This document shows, piece by piece, positions 32,996 through 41,821 of a DNA stretch of 64,000 bases. The stretch covers positions 1 through 64,000 of the forward strand of contig CACYWP010000007.1 of assembly GCA_902778135.1 (NCBI GenBank). Reading direction: 5' to 3'. Numbering within the stretch: position 1 is the stretch's first letter; each line of letters starts with the position of its first letter. The translations under genes and the position numbers were made by a program. The notes below the pieces were generated by a model that saw only the letters and a program-made list of their open reading frames with translations, ran no database searches and was not told the origin of the DNA. The DNA comes from an uncultured Coriobacteriaceae bacterium (GTDB lineage Bacteria; Actinomycetota; Coriobacteriia; Coriobacteriales; Atopobiaceae).

Positions 32996-35494
32996 GTGAC
33001 GACGGCCCCCGCATCACGCGGGCATCTGGAGCTGTTGGCCCCGGCAGGGGGCCCCGAGCAGTTCGGTGCCGCGCTGGCTGCGGGGGCCGATGCCATCTAT
33101 TGCGGCCTGGGGCACCACTTCAACGCGCGGCGCGGCGCCACGAGCTTCGATGACGAGGGCTTCGCCTCGGCCTGTCGCATGGCCCATCTGGCAGGCGCGC
33201 GCGTCTACGTGACGGTCAACGTCGTGATAAAGGACGAGGAGATGGGCCGTGCGCTCGCTCTGGTGCGCAGGGCATGGCTTCTGGGGGCCGACGCCTTCAT
33301 CGTCCAGGACTGGGGCCTCATGGCCCAGCTGTCCCGACGCTGGCCCGAGATGGAGCTGCACGTCTCGACGCAGGCCAACGTCCACGACGCGCGCGGCGTC
33401 GCGTGGTGCCGCGATGCCTTCCATGTGGGACGCGTGACGCTCTCCCGCGAGCTGTCCGTGCCCGAGATCGCCCGCATCTCCCAGGAGGGCGTCGAGCTGG
33501 AGGGGTTCGGGCACGGGGCGCTGTGCTTCTGCTATTCGGGCGTGTGCCAGCTCAGCTCGCAGGGAGGGGCGCGTTCGGCCAACAGGGGCCTGTGCGCGCA
33601 GCCCTGCCGGCTGCCCTACGACCTGGTCGACGAGTCGGGCGACAGCCTGCTCGGCATCGACCGCGTCAGGCCGCTCTGCCCCAAGGACTATAGGACGATC
33701 GGACGTCTTGCCGAGCTCGAGGGGGCTGGGCTGGGGTCGCTCAAGGTCGAGGGCCGCCTGAAGGGGGCCGACTACGTCCATGCCGTCGTCCGTGCCTATC
33801 GTGCGGCGTTGGACGAGCTTGTCGGGGCACCGACGCAGCTTGGTCCCGCAGAGCGCGAACGCCTGTTGCGCAGGGCCTTCAACCGCGACTTCACCGACAG
33901 CTACCTGGACGGACGCTCGGGCAACGAGATGATGAGCTACGAGCGCTCGAACAACCGCGGCGAGCTTGTGGGGCGCGTTGTCGCCACCCGCGACCTGGGC
34001 AGCGCACGCGTCTGGCGAGGTGGTTCCAACGGCGGGCGCGAGAGGACGCGCAAGGTCACGCTTGCCGAGGTGGACGTGCTGCTCGATGCGCCCGTGGGCA
34101 AGGGGGACTTGCTTGAGGTGCGCCCCGAGGACGACCCGTCCCAGTTCCTGACGTCGTCGGCCGACCGCGATGCGCTGGTGGGGGAGACCATCACCTGCAG
34201 GACGGCTCGCCCGATGGTACCGGGATGCCCGGTGCGCGTCATCCGCTCGCAGCAGGCGCTGGACGATGCGGCACGCGCCGCGCGTGCGGACATCGCCCGG
34301 CCCCGTCCCGTGCGCGTGACCGTCGTCGCACGTCTGGGACAGCCGTTCACGGTGCAGCTGGCCTGCACCGATGGCAGTGCGACGGCAAAGGCCAGGGGGT
34401 TTGTGGTCGATGCGGCGCGGACGCGCAGCGTCAGCCGGCAGGACTTGGTCGAGCACGTCGGGCGCATGGGTGGCTCGGCGTTCGTGCCCGTGGACTTCGA
34501 CGTCCAGCTGGACGAGGGCTGTGGGATGCGCTTCGCCGACGTTCACAAGGTGCGCACCGAGGCATGTCGCGCCCTGACGCGCGAGCTTCTGGCCCCCTAC
34601 GAGCGGCGCGAGGCCACGAAGGTTCCCTCGCCAGCGCTCCTTGCACGCGACCTGCGGGATGCGGGCGTGTGCCCCCAGTCGGCAGCCGAAGGCGACGTCG
34701 AGGTCTGTGTGCTCGTCACAGGCGTGGAGGCGGCACGTGCCGCGCGTCGGGCAGGCGCCAGGAGGCTGTATGCGACGGCCGATACCCTGGCCCAGGAGCA
34801 GTGGCCGGAGGGTCTCGAGCCGCTGCCTTGGTTGGATGAGGTCTGCCGCGAGGTCGACCACGAGCGCCTGGACCCATGGGTGCGCGAGGGGCAGCCCCTT
34901 GCCGCAGGCAACGTGTCCCAACTGTCGCTTGCCGTGCAGCGCAAGGCATTGCCCGAGGTCAGACCCTGCATACCGGTCCATAACGCCCATGCGTTGGCCT
35001 CCTTGGTGCGGTCTGGCGCGACCGGCGTGTGGCTCTCGGGGGAGCTGAGCCTTCCCGAGGTGCTTGCGCTGGCATCGGTGTCACCCGTACCGGTTGGCCT
35101 GGTGGTCTACGGGCGCGCCCGCGCCATGACCAGCGAGCACTGCATCCTGCAGGTTGCGGGTCGCTGCGTGCATGACTGTGCGCGATGCCCGCTGCGCAGC
35201 CAGGACATCATGCTGGAGACCGACCGTGGCGAGCGCCTGCCTGTCCGCACCGACCTGCAGGGACGCAGCCGCGTCTTCGCAGCCCACCCGCTCGATGCGG
35301 TTCCCGAGGTCGGCCAGTTGGTGGCTGGAGGCGTACGGCGCCTGATGGTGGACGGGACGCTGTTGGATGTCGACGAGCTGGCCGCAGCGGTGCGCAGGGT
35401 CTGCGATGCCTTGGTGGCCTCCCGCGAGGGGCGTGACGCACCCCGCAGGCTCGAGGGGCATACCTCGGGCCATCTCCACGCCCCCATCGACTGA
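32996..35494 (+). CDS. U32 family peptidase-like protein (large form)
   Basis: 832 aa. The N-terminal U32 domain starts LELLAPAGGPEQFGAALAAGADAIYCG and bears the family signature FGHGALCFCYSGVCQLSS with SANRG and CxQPCR, whose cysteines are iron-sulfur ligand candidates. A DUF3656-type middle and a C-terminal second part ending with CARCPLRSQD follow. Related enzymes hydroxylate or modify RNA (RlhA/TrhP type), so an RNA modification role is more likely than proteolysis. Start GTG 32996 is chosen: GGGGAAAGGG precedes it and no ATG occurs before the conserved domain. The gene follows tyrS closely. Confidence 0.88.
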   Translation: MTTAPASRGHLELLAPAGGPEQFGAALAAGADAIYCGLGHHFNARRGATSFDDEGFASACRMAHLAGARVYVTVNVVIKDEEMGRALALVRRAWLLGADAFIVQDWGLMAQLSRRWPEMELHVSTQANVHDARGVAWCRDAFHVGRVTLSRELSVPEIARISQEGVELEGFGHGALCFCYSGVCQLSSQGGARSANRGLCAQPCRLPYDLVDESGDSLLGIDRVRPLCPKDYRTIGRLAELEGAGLGSLKVEGRLKGADYVHAVVRAYRAALDELVGAPTQLGPAERERLLRRAFNRDFTDSYLDGRSGNEMMSYERSNNRGELVGRVVATRDLGSARVWRGGSNGGRERTRKVTLAEVDVLLDAPVGKGDLLEVRPEDDPSQFLTSSADRDALVGETITCRTARPMVPGCPVRVIRSQQALDDAARAARADIARPRPVRVTVVARLGQPFTVQLACTDGSATAKARGFVVDAARTRSVSRQDLVEHVGRMGGSAFVPVDFDVQLDEGCGMRFADVHKVRTEACRALTRELLAPYERREATKVPSPALLARDLRDAGVCPQSAAEGDVEVCVLVTGVEAARAARRAGARRLYATADTLAQEQWPEGLEPLPWLDEVCREVDHERLDPWVREGQPLAAGNVSQLSLAVQRKALPEVRPCIPVHNAHALASLVRSGATGVWLSGELSLPEVLALASVSPVPVGLVVYGRARAMTSEHCILQVAGRCVHDCARCPLRSQDIMLETDRGERLPVRTDLQGRSRVFAAHPLDAVPEVGQLVAGGVRRLMVDGTLLDVDELAAAVRRVCDALVASREGRDAPRRLEGHTSGHLHAPID

Positions 35495-35536
35495 CGCAAG
35501 GCATTCGGGTCAGGAGCTGGTACCTCCATCTCGCAC

Positions 35537-35730
35537 CTGCTCTGCAGGCCGGCCGGTGCCGGGCAACCGTGCGAGCTCCTATGAGGGCGGCACGTCACGG
35601 ACGGCGCGGCGGGAGCGAGGACCTAGCGAGCGAAGCGAGCGATTCCGCAGCTGCCGCGTCGTCCGGGACGGGCGTTCTTGCCCGAGGGGAGCTCGCACGG
35701 TTGCCCGGCACCGGCCGGCCTGCAGAGCAG
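35537..35730. repeat. Long inverted repeat with 43-bp perfect arms
   Basis: Arms 35537-35579 and 35688-35730 are exact reverse complements over 43 bp. The 108-nt middle carries further imperfect pairing and a GCGAGCGAAGCGAGCGA motif. It lies in the 371-nt gap after the U32 gene, which has no other content I can name apart from the NifU-like gene leader. It could be a very strong transcription terminator, a palindromic interspersed element or a MITE. Short open frames inside it are not genes. Confidence 0.85.
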
Positions 35731-35865
35731 AGAGCACGACAGAATCCCCACGTGCGCCATTGGTTTTCTCTCGTGTGGTGGATGTGATGGGGCGCAATGG
35801 GTATCATCTTCACGTTGCTGTCTGAAACGCGGCCACCTATGGGTGGCATGAATGGGGGAACCACC

Positions 35866-36120
35866 ATGGCAGAAGGAAAGACGCCAGTAAACATGGAGCT
35901 GCTGGAGTCCACGATCAACGTCATCCGCCAGAGCCTGCAGGCCGATGGCGGCGACGTCGCGCTGATCAACTGCGACGAGGATGGCGTCGTGACGCTGGAG
36001 ATGCAGGGTGCCTGCGCCGGCTGCCCACTGTCGAGCTATGACATGTCCGAGGGTATCGAGCGCATCCTGATGGAGCATGTCCCGGGTGTGACCAAGGTCC
36101 AGCCCGCCATGGCTTGGTAG
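35866..36120 (+). CDS. NifU-like C-terminal domain protein
   Basis: 84 aa, a stand-alone NifU C-terminal (Nfu) domain: VIRQSLQADGGDVALIN followed by GACAGCPLSS, whose CxxC cysteines carry a 4Fe-4S cluster for delivery to apoproteins. ATG 35866 is preferred by domain length; GGGGGAA is eight nt upstream, while earlier in-frame ATGs would add an unconserved leader. Followed 24 nt later by lgt. Confidence 0.9.
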   Translation: MAEGKTPVNMELLESTINVIRQSLQADGGDVALINCDEDGVVTLEMQGACAGCPLSSYDMSEGIERILMEHVPGVTKVQPAMAW

Positions 36121-36144
36121 CCTGCAGGCGCATCGCTGCACATC

Positions 36145-36969
36145 ATGTGGCTTGACGAGCTCTATCATAGCCTCGACCCCGTCGCCCTGTCGTTGGGGCC
36201 GCTCACCGTCCGTTGGTATGGCCTGGCCTACCTCTTCGGTTTCATAGCCGCAGGCGTCGTCATGCATCGGGTGGCTCGTCGCTGGCGCCTCGACCTGTCA
36301 GCGGATGACATCGTCACCATCGTGACGGGCCTGGCCTGCGGAGCCATCATCGGTGGTCGCCTGGGCTACGTCATCTTCTATGGCAAGGGCTACTACCTGT
36401 CCCACCCGCTCTCCATCGTCATGCTCAACGAGGGCGGGATGAGCTTCCACGGGGGTCTCATCGGGGCGATCGTCGGCACGTACCTGGCCAACCGGTCGCT
36501 GGGGTATTCGTTCGCGACGGTCATGGACCTGCTGGCCTGTGGTGCGCCGATCGGGCTCTGCCTGGGGCGGTGCGCGAACTTCGTCAATGGGGAACTGTGG
36601 GGCAAGGAGACGTCACTGCCTTGGGGCGTCATGTTTGACGACACCGGCGGTGGGGCGGTCTTCCGTCATCCCTCCCAGCTCTATGAGGCCCTGTTGGAGG
36701 GCGTCGTGCTGTTCTGCGTGCTGTACGTCCTCAGCCTGCGCCGCCCGCCTCGGCCACAAGGCACCTTCACAGGCACCTTCCTCATGCTGTACGGATGCTT
36801 CCGCTTCCTCATCGAGTTCGTCCGGCTGCCCGACGCCCATATGGGATACCTCGCCTTCGGATGGCTGACGATGGGACAGGTGCTCAGCCTGCCGCTGGTC
36901 ATCGGGGGCATCTGCATCCTGCTGCTGGCAAGACGGGGCAATTCCCCACAGAGGCTGGAGGCCCGGTAG
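36145..36969 (+). CDS. lgt: Prolipoprotein diacylglyceryl transferase
   Basis: 274-aa multi-pass membrane enzyme that moves diacylglyceryl from phosphatidylglycerol to lipobox cysteines. Lgt landmarks: RWYGLAYLFGF at the start, HGGLIGAIVG with the essential His, the signature GRCANFVNGELWG (usual form GRxGNFxNxExxG), and RHPSQLYEA. The Cys for Gly change in the signature is mild. It serves lipoproteins such as the tannase-fold protein at 17977. The ribosome site is weak. Confidence 0.95.
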   Translation: MWLDELYHSLDPVALSLGPLTVRWYGLAYLFGFIAAGVVMHRVARRWRLDLSADDIVTIVTGLACGAIIGGRLGYVIFYGKGYYLSHPLSIVMLNEGGMSFHGGLIGAIVGTYLANRSLGYSFATVMDLLACGAPIGLCLGRCANFVNGELWGKETSLPWGVMFDDTGGGAVFRHPSQLYEALLEGVVLFCVLYVLSLRRPPRPQGTFTGTFLMLYGCFRFLIEFVRLPDAHMGYLAFGWLTMGQVLSLPLVIGGICILLLARRGNSPQRLEAR

Positions 36970-37014
36970 CCCTTCCGTCCGTTGCCTCGCGACCGACACG
37001 TCGATAGGATGAAA

Positions 37015-37054
37015 AGCCCCGCCCCTCCTCCGGTTAGGGAAGAGGGGCGGGGCT
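37015..37054. terminator. Bidirectional terminator between lgt and marR
   Basis: A 13-bp stem (AGCCCCGCCCCTC / GAGGGGCGGGGCT) is preceded by GAAAA and lies between the convergent lgt and MarR-type genes. Confidence 0.8.
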
Positions 37055-37091
37055 GCCACGTCGGTGCTGCGTTTGGGCTGCGTGCGCGCTG

Positions 37092-37736
37092 CTATTCCTC
37101 GTCCTCGAAACGGGCCCGACGCATGTGGTGGTCGTCGGGACCCCCTTCGTGGCGCCAGGGACCACGAGGTCCGAAGCCCTCCTCGCCGCGGGGTCCGTGG
37201 TGATTCGGTCCCATCGGGGGCCTCCGCGGGCCACGCGGGCGCTGGTGCGGGTCGATGCCCATCTCCTCCAGCTTCTCTTCCAGCGAGGCGATGACCTTGT
37301 CGGTCAGTGCCCCCAGCTGAGCCTGCTCCTCCTCGTTGAGGCAGTCCAGCGCATCTGCGCGGGCCTGCATCTGCTCGGGGGAGGGGGCTGCCTGTGCGCC
37401 GGCGTCCGTCAGGCGCACGACGGTCACGCGGCCATCCTCCTGGGACTTCTCGCGGGTGACGAAGCCCTTCTCCTCCAGCTTGGCCAGCAGCTCGGAGAGG
37501 GACTGCTGACGCATGTCCAGCAGGAAGGACAGCTCGCGCTGGGTCGTCTCGGGCTTTGCCTTGAGCAGGGCCAGGACGCGTCCCTGACCGCGCAGGGGGT
37601 CGCCCGTTCCGCCATGGCGGCGCGCCTTCGCCTCGTAGTAGCGGTGGATCAATCGGCTCATGCGCCCGACCCTTCGAGCCAGGGAGACCTCCCCGCGGGG
37701 CATCGGCGCAGGACGTGTGCCGCAATCGTGTGTCAT
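37092..37736 (-). CDS. MarR family transcription regulator
   Basis: 214 aa. The winged helix contains RELSFLLDMRQQSLSELLAKLEEKGFVTREKSQEDGRVTVVRLT, a typical MarR recognition helix plus D-x-R wing. The C-terminus is a His/Arg/Gly/Pro-rich tail with an HH pair and several His, which might bind metal. ATG 37736 follows GGAGGAC. Two copies of a perfect palindrome lie 49 and 107 nt upstream, most simply its own operators, and the divergent asnS could be affected too. The signal is unknown. Confidence 0.87.
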   Translation of the reverse strand: MTHDCGTRPAPMPRGEVSLARRVGRMSRLIHRYYEAKARRHGGTGDPLRGQGRVLALLKAKPETTQRELSFLLDMRQQSLSELLAKLEEKGFVTREKSQEDGRVTVVRLTDAGAQAAPSPEQMQARADALDCLNEEEQAQLGALTDKVIASLEEKLEEMGIDPHQRPRGPRRPPMGPNHHGPRGEEGFGPRGPWRHEGGPDDHHMRRARFEDEE

Positions 37737-37784
37737 GTGTCCTCCAGGTGATGTGAACCAATCGTTGTCTGGCAAGAATAATAA

Positions 37785-37796
37785 ACAGGTACCTGT
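37785..37796. promoter_or_regulatory. Palindromic operator, marR-proximal copy
   Basis: Perfect 12-bp palindrome ACAGGTACCTGT, followed by GCAA. On the marR strand TTGCAC overlaps it and TTATTATT follows, so a bound dimer would cover promoter elements. Shared exactly with the copy 58 bp away. Confidence 0.65.
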
Positions 37797-37842
37797 GCAA
37801 CTGCAAGTGGCATCGGGTCGCACCATGGCTCCTCCACAATAT

Positions 37843-37854
37843 ACAGGTACCTGT
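37843..37854. promoter_or_regulatory. Palindromic operator, second copy
   Basis: Second exact copy of ACAGGTACCTGT, again with GCAA at its right side and AT-rich DNA at its left. Centre-to-centre distance is 58 bp, between five and six helical turns, which would allow cooperative dimers or control of two promoters. Confidence 0.65.
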
Positions 37855-37994
37855 GCAATGTCACGGGAAGTGATACCCAGATGGCGAGTCGGTGCCACGC
37901 GACCTCTGGCAGCCCTTGTGCCAGTCGAAGCGCTATCATCGAAACGTTGTCCAACCGCCATGAGCGCCGCAGGCGCCAAACCAAGGAGATGTAC

Positions 37995-39398
37995 GTGGAT
38001 CGCATGCGAATCGCCCAGCTCTATGCCGATGCGCAGGAGCTTGGTGGCCAGACGGTCACCGTTGCCGGATGGGTCAAGTCCATCCGTGACATGAAGAACT
38101 TCGGCTTTGTCACGCTCAACGATGGCAGCTGCTTCAAGGACCTGCAGGTCGTCCTGAACCGTGAGACCCTGGAGAGCTACGACCACATCGCATCGCAGGG
38201 CGTGGGCACGGCACTGGTCATCACGGGAACCCTCGCGCTGACCCCCGACCGTCCGCAGCCCTTCGAGCTGCAGGCCAGCCAGATCGACGTCGAGGGTCCG
38301 GTCGCCGAGGGCTATCCCATGCAGAAGAAGCGCACGACCGTCGAGTTCCTGCGCACGGTCCAGCACCTGCGTCCGCGCACGAACCTCTTCCGTGCGGTCT
38401 ATCGCATCCGCTCCGTCGCCGCGCACGCCATCCACTGCTTCTTCCAGGACCGCGGCTTCCTGTACGTGCATACGCCCATCATCACGACCTCGGACGCCGA
38501 GGGCGCGGGCGAGATGTTCCGCGTCACCACGCTGGATGTCGAGAACCCGCCGCGCACGGAGTCCGGCGCGGTCGACTGGAGTCAGGACTTCTTCGGCAAG
38601 CCGGCCAGCCTGACGGTCTCCGGTCAGCTGAATGGCGAGAACTTCGCGATGGCCTTTGGCGACATCTACACCTTCGGCCCCACCTTCCGTGCCGAGAACT
38701 CCAACACCAAGCGTCATGCCGCTGAGTTCTGGATGATCGAGCCCGAGATTGCCTTCGCCGACCTCGAGGACGACATGAACCTCGCCGAGGACATGCTGAA
38801 GTACGTCATCCGCACCGTGATGGAGAAGTGCCCCGACGAGCTGGCCATGCTCAACCGCTTCGTGGACAAGGGCCTGCTGGAGCGCCTGGAGCATGTCTCG
38901 ACCGCCGAGTTCTCGCGCGTGACCTACACCGACGCGATCAAGATCCTCGAGGACGCCCAGGCGTCCGGCACGGAGTTCGACTATCCCGTCAGCTGGGGCT
39001 GCGACCTGCAGACCGAGCACGAGCGCTACCTCACGGAGAAGCACTTCGGCCAGCCGGTCTTCGTGACGGACTATCCCGCCGAGATCAAGGCCTTCTACAT
39101 GCGCCTCAACGATGACGGCAAGACCGTTGCCGCCACGGACTGCCTGGTGCCGGGCATCGGCGAGATCATCGGTGGGTCCCAGCGCGAGGAGCGCCTCGAC
39201 GTGCTGGAGCGTCGCATCGCCGAGCTGGGCATGGACAGCGAACAGTACCGCTACTATCTCGACCTGCGCCGCTTCGGCGGGTGCCGCCATGCGGGCTTTG
39301 GCCTGGGCTTCGAGCGCCTGGTGATGTACCTCACGGGCGTCTCCAACATCCGCGACGTGCTGCCGCATCCGCGTACCGTGGGCAACGCCGAGTTCTAG
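37995..39398 (+). CDS. asnS: Asparagine--tRNA ligase
   Basis: 467 aa class II synthetase of the AsnRS/AspRS group. The OB-fold anticodon domain carries [24 protein letters not shown]; the catalytic core contains [28 protein letters not shown] (motif 2 and AsnRS-specific residues) and ends with [13 protein letters not shown] (motif 3). The start is inferred as GTG 37995 because AAGGAG lies six nt upstream; the in-frame ATG 37989 directly abuts that site, and ATG 38004 is the next choice. Confidence 0.93.
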   Translation: MDRMRIAQLYADAQELGGQTVTVAGWVKSIRDMKNFGFVTLNDGSCFKDLQVVLNRETLESYDHIASQGVGTALVITGTLALTPDRPQPFELQASQIDVEGPVAEGYPMQKKRTTVEFLRTVQHLRPRTNLFRAVYRIRSVAAHAIHCFFQDRGFLYVHTPIITTSDAEGAGEMFRVTTLDVENPPRTESGAVDWSQDFFGKPASLTVSGQLNGENFAMAFGDIYTFGPTFRAENSNTKRHAAEFWMIEPEIAFADLEDDMNLAEDMLKYVIRTVMEKCPDELAMLNRFVDKGLLERLEHVSTAEFSRVTYTDAIKILEDAQASGTEFDYPVSWGCDLQTEHERYLTEKHFGQPVFVTDYPAEIKAFYMRLNDDGKTVAATDCLVPGIGEIIGGSQREERLDVLERRIAELGMDSEQYRYYLDLRRFGGCRHAGFGLGFERLVMYLTGVSNIRDVLPHPRTVGNAEF

Positions 39399-39459
39399 AG
39401 GCATCGTGCCGCAAGGCCGGACTGGGCCGACCGATTCCTCGGCCCGTGCCAGCGCCAAC

Positions 39460-39493
39460 GAGGGCAGTCCCGAAGTGGACTGCCCTCTTTTTG
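39460..39493 (+). terminator. Terminator after asnS
   Basis: GAGGGCAGTCC pairs with GGACTGCCCTC across a short loop and is followed by TTTTT: a standard intrinsic terminator. Confidence 0.88.
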
Positions 39494-39585
39494 GATTCCG
39501 CACACATGGGGCCAGCCTTGCGCGGGCTGGGCGAGCCGTCCTGCGGGCGGGGGACGCGTCCCTGTCGCGAGATGCGTCACGACAA

Positions 39586-39622
39586 GCAGCGGGTGGGTCG
39601 CATGTAACGACCCGCCCGCTGC
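39586..39622 (-). terminator. Terminator candidate of the pspA operon
   Basis: A 15-bp stem with one G-T pair (GCAGCGGGTGGGTCG / CGACCCGCCCGCTGC, 7-nt loop) lies about 20 nt after the stop of the last operon gene. Its downstream T run on the minus strand is weak. Confidence 0.5.
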
Positions 39623-39643
39623 GTCAATGATGACGGTCTGTGG

Positions 39644-40495
39644 TTACGCGGCCTCGTCGAGCTCCTCGTCGGCCTCGACCTCGGCGTCGTCGGTGGCCGT
39701 GTCGTCATCGGTGCTGGAGAGGTCCTTCAGCACGTCCGAGCCGCTGGCGTTGGCGCAGAACTTGCACGCACGCGTGCGGCCGGCCTCGAAGGCCGCCTGC
39801 ACGTCGCCGGTGTAGATGTTACTGGAGTTGATGATGGCCTGGCAGTCGGGGTTCAGGTGGTACACGTGCCCGAACGGAGTCCAGTACACGGTGCCCGACC
39901 CCAGCTCGATGGCGGTCTCCTCCATCTCGGCCAGGTCCTCGGCGGATGCTGGATGGAAGTCGATGGAGGTGCCCATGCCGATGGCCAGCGCGATGGCGGC
40001 CGCGATGGTGCCGATCTTCTTGGTCTGCGGGTCGGCATCCTGGTCGGTGAGCATCAGGATGATGATGGGAACGAATGCGACGGCGGACAGGATCGCACCA
40101 AGCTGGCTCTTGAGGAAGAACGACGCCTTGTTCGCCTCGGAGGGCGGGTCGATGTGGTTGGCCTGCTTCCACAGCTGACCTGCCACGACCACGCAAATCA
40201 GGTCGAGCACGATGAAGGCGATGAGCCAGATCATCAGCTTGCCGGGCAGGTTGGCGAGGGTGCCGTTGAACACGAGCCAGGCGAGCACCTCGAAGACGAT
40301 GGCCAGGACCCACAGCGCGATGGCGATGGGACGACGCTTGCCGGGGTCGCCCTTGGCGGTCACGTGGTGCACGGTCACCTCGCGCGCGACGTCATCCGCG
40401 TTGGTGACGACGGTGGAGGCGCCGATCTCCTCACCGGTCTTGGCGTCGATGAAGCGCCGCTCGACCTTGCGCTTCTTTCCGGTTTCTTCAGCCAT
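39644..40495 (-). CDS. Membrane protein with C-terminal zinc-site-like domain
   Basis: 283 aa. Charged N-terminus (about 55 residues), then four hydrophobic segments between residues 58 and 180, then a small domain with VYHLNPDCQAI and RTRACKFC. This Y-H-x(4)-C ... C-x-x-C arrangement resembles Ada-type or similar metal-binding 'YHxxxC / PCxxC' modules at the ends of many Gram-positive membrane proteins. The C-terminus is acidic. Function unknown. Last gene of the pspA-GIDE operon, 30 nt after its neighbour. Confidence 0.7.
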   Translation of the reverse strand: MAEETGKKRKVERRFIDAKTGEEIGASTVVTNADDVAREVTVHHVTAKGDPGKRRPIAIALWVLAIVFEVLAWLVFNGTLANLPGKLMIWLIAFIVLDLICVVVAGQLWKQANHIDPPSEANKASFFLKSQLGAILSAVAFVPIIILMLTDQDADPQTKKIGTIAAAIALAIGMGTSIDFHPASAEDLAEMEETAIELGSGTVYWTPFGHVYHLNPDCQAIINSSNIYTGDVQAAFEAGRTRACKFCANASGSDVLKDLSSTDDDTATDDAEVEADEELDEAA

Positions 40496-40525
40496 GATGG
40501 GAAGCCTTTCTGCTTGGGGCCGATG

Positions 40526-41743
40526 CTAGCGGGAGCCGATGGCCGAGAGGACCTCGGCTTCGGGTTTGGTGGCGAAGTAGGAGGTGGGGTAGTCCTTGGC
40601 GAGGGAACGCCCCATGTACACGTCGGTGCCGCTGCGATAGATCTCGCCAATGCAATAGATCGGGCTGCCCAGCGGGACGACGTTCTCCACCAGGCGGTAC
40701 CCGCGGAAGGTGTCGTTCGGTCCGGTTGCGGTCGTAACCTGCTGGGTGGTGGTCATGCTGTTGAGCAGGGCGCCCAGCCCCATGCCCAGTATGACGTCGG
40801 CAGAGGTGACGGTCTGGCGGGGAACGGTATATCCGCCACCCATGACCCATGGCCCTCCGCCACCCAGGAAGTCACCCATGTGGCCGGGCATGTGGTTGGG
40901 GCCGCCGTAGTGCACGGTGACGTGGCCGTTGCCGACGTGCACGTTGACGTTGCGTCCGGACTGGCCACTCGGACGATGTCCGTTGTGGCTGGAGAACATG
41001 ACGTTGGATCCCAGCTCGCCCGCCTCGTCCATCGTCATGCTGCCGCCACCCGCGAGGGCGTAGGCGGGCTGCAGCCCGTGATGCGGGGTCAGGGCCTGGC
41101 GCAGGGCCTGGGCGGCCCCTGCCAGCAGGTTGCCCGCCCGTGTCACCTCGTGGGCGACCATCGCATAGGCGCCGCTCGTGCTGCTGGAGGCGGAGGTGGC
41201 GTTGCGCTTGAAGGCCTGGGCGAAGTCGGAGTTCGGTCCCTCGACGTGGTTGGTCGAGTTGACCAGGATGACGTTGTCACCGAACGACTCCAGGTCGACG
41301 TAGACAGGCGTGTCGCAAGAGGCGTCGGTGAAGAAGAACGGGTCGAAGGAGCGCTCGTGGGCGACGAGCGTCTCGGTCTGGCCGCCGCTGTAGGTGGCGT
41401 CAAGGCGATAGCACTTGATGTCGTAATAGGCCACCGAGCGCTTGCTGTAGGGTGCGACGAGGTTGCTCGAGGCCATCGAGGTGCCCACGAGCTCGCAGTA
41501 GTGACGATAGTTCGAGCTCGTGGAGCCCAGGTCGTCCAGGATGGAGACGGCATCCGCGACCTGCGAGGTCTTCGTCGCTTTGATGTCCTCGGCCATCTGG
41601 TTCTTGGGTACCGCCTGCGGCTTGGCGGCGGACGTCGAGGATGCGGACGTCGTGGTCTTGCTCATCCTGTTGCGAATGAACTGGACGAGCATCAGGGCAA
41701 CGACGATCCAGAACATCATCATGTAGAAATCGCTGAGATACAT
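40526..41743 (-). CDS. GIDE-like membrane protein (E3-ligase-like fold)
   Basis: 405 aa. One N-terminal membrane helix and a short linker precede a domain that ends with YRLVENVVPLGSPIYCIGEIY, the hallmark of GIDE/MULAN-type domains (PLGxPxYxIGE), and with the paired early segment YRHYCELVGTSM. No RING finger is present, so the eukaryotic ligase name does not apply. The middle is a Gly/His/Met/Asn-rich insert. Bacterial GIDE proteins are of unknown role and often accompany membrane-stress genes. It follows pspA by 78 nt on the same strand. Confidence 0.6.
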   Translation of the reverse strand: MYLSDFYMMMFWIVVALMLVQFIRNRMSKTTTSASSTSAAKPQAVPKNQMAEDIKATKTSQVADAVSILDDLGSTSSNYRHYCELVGTSMASSNLVAPYSKRSVAYYDIKCYRLDATYSGGQTETLVAHERSFDPFFFTDASCDTPVYVDLESFGDNVILVNSTNHVEGPNSDFAQAFKRNATSASSSTSGAYAMVAHEVTRAGNLLAGAAQALRQALTPHHGLQPAYALAGGGSMTMDEAGELGSNVMFSSHNGHRPSGQSGRNVNVHVGNGHVTVHYGGPNHMPGHMGDFLGGGGPWVMGGGYTVPRQTVTSADVILGMGLGALLNSMTTTQQVTTATGPNDTFRGYRLVENVVPLGSPIYCIGEIYRSGTDVYMGRSLAKDYPTSYFATKPEAEVLSAIGSR

Positions 41744-41821
41744 AGTGCTCCATCGCTCCGGGACCTATAGGGCACGGGCCCGACGCGTGGCCGGGCCCGT
41801 TCGATGCTCAGGAGGGCGTGC

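Noticed and set aside
35569..35830. Short open frames inside and next to the 43-bp inverted repeat
   Set aside because: They arise from the palindrome, have no ribosome sites and look like no protein.
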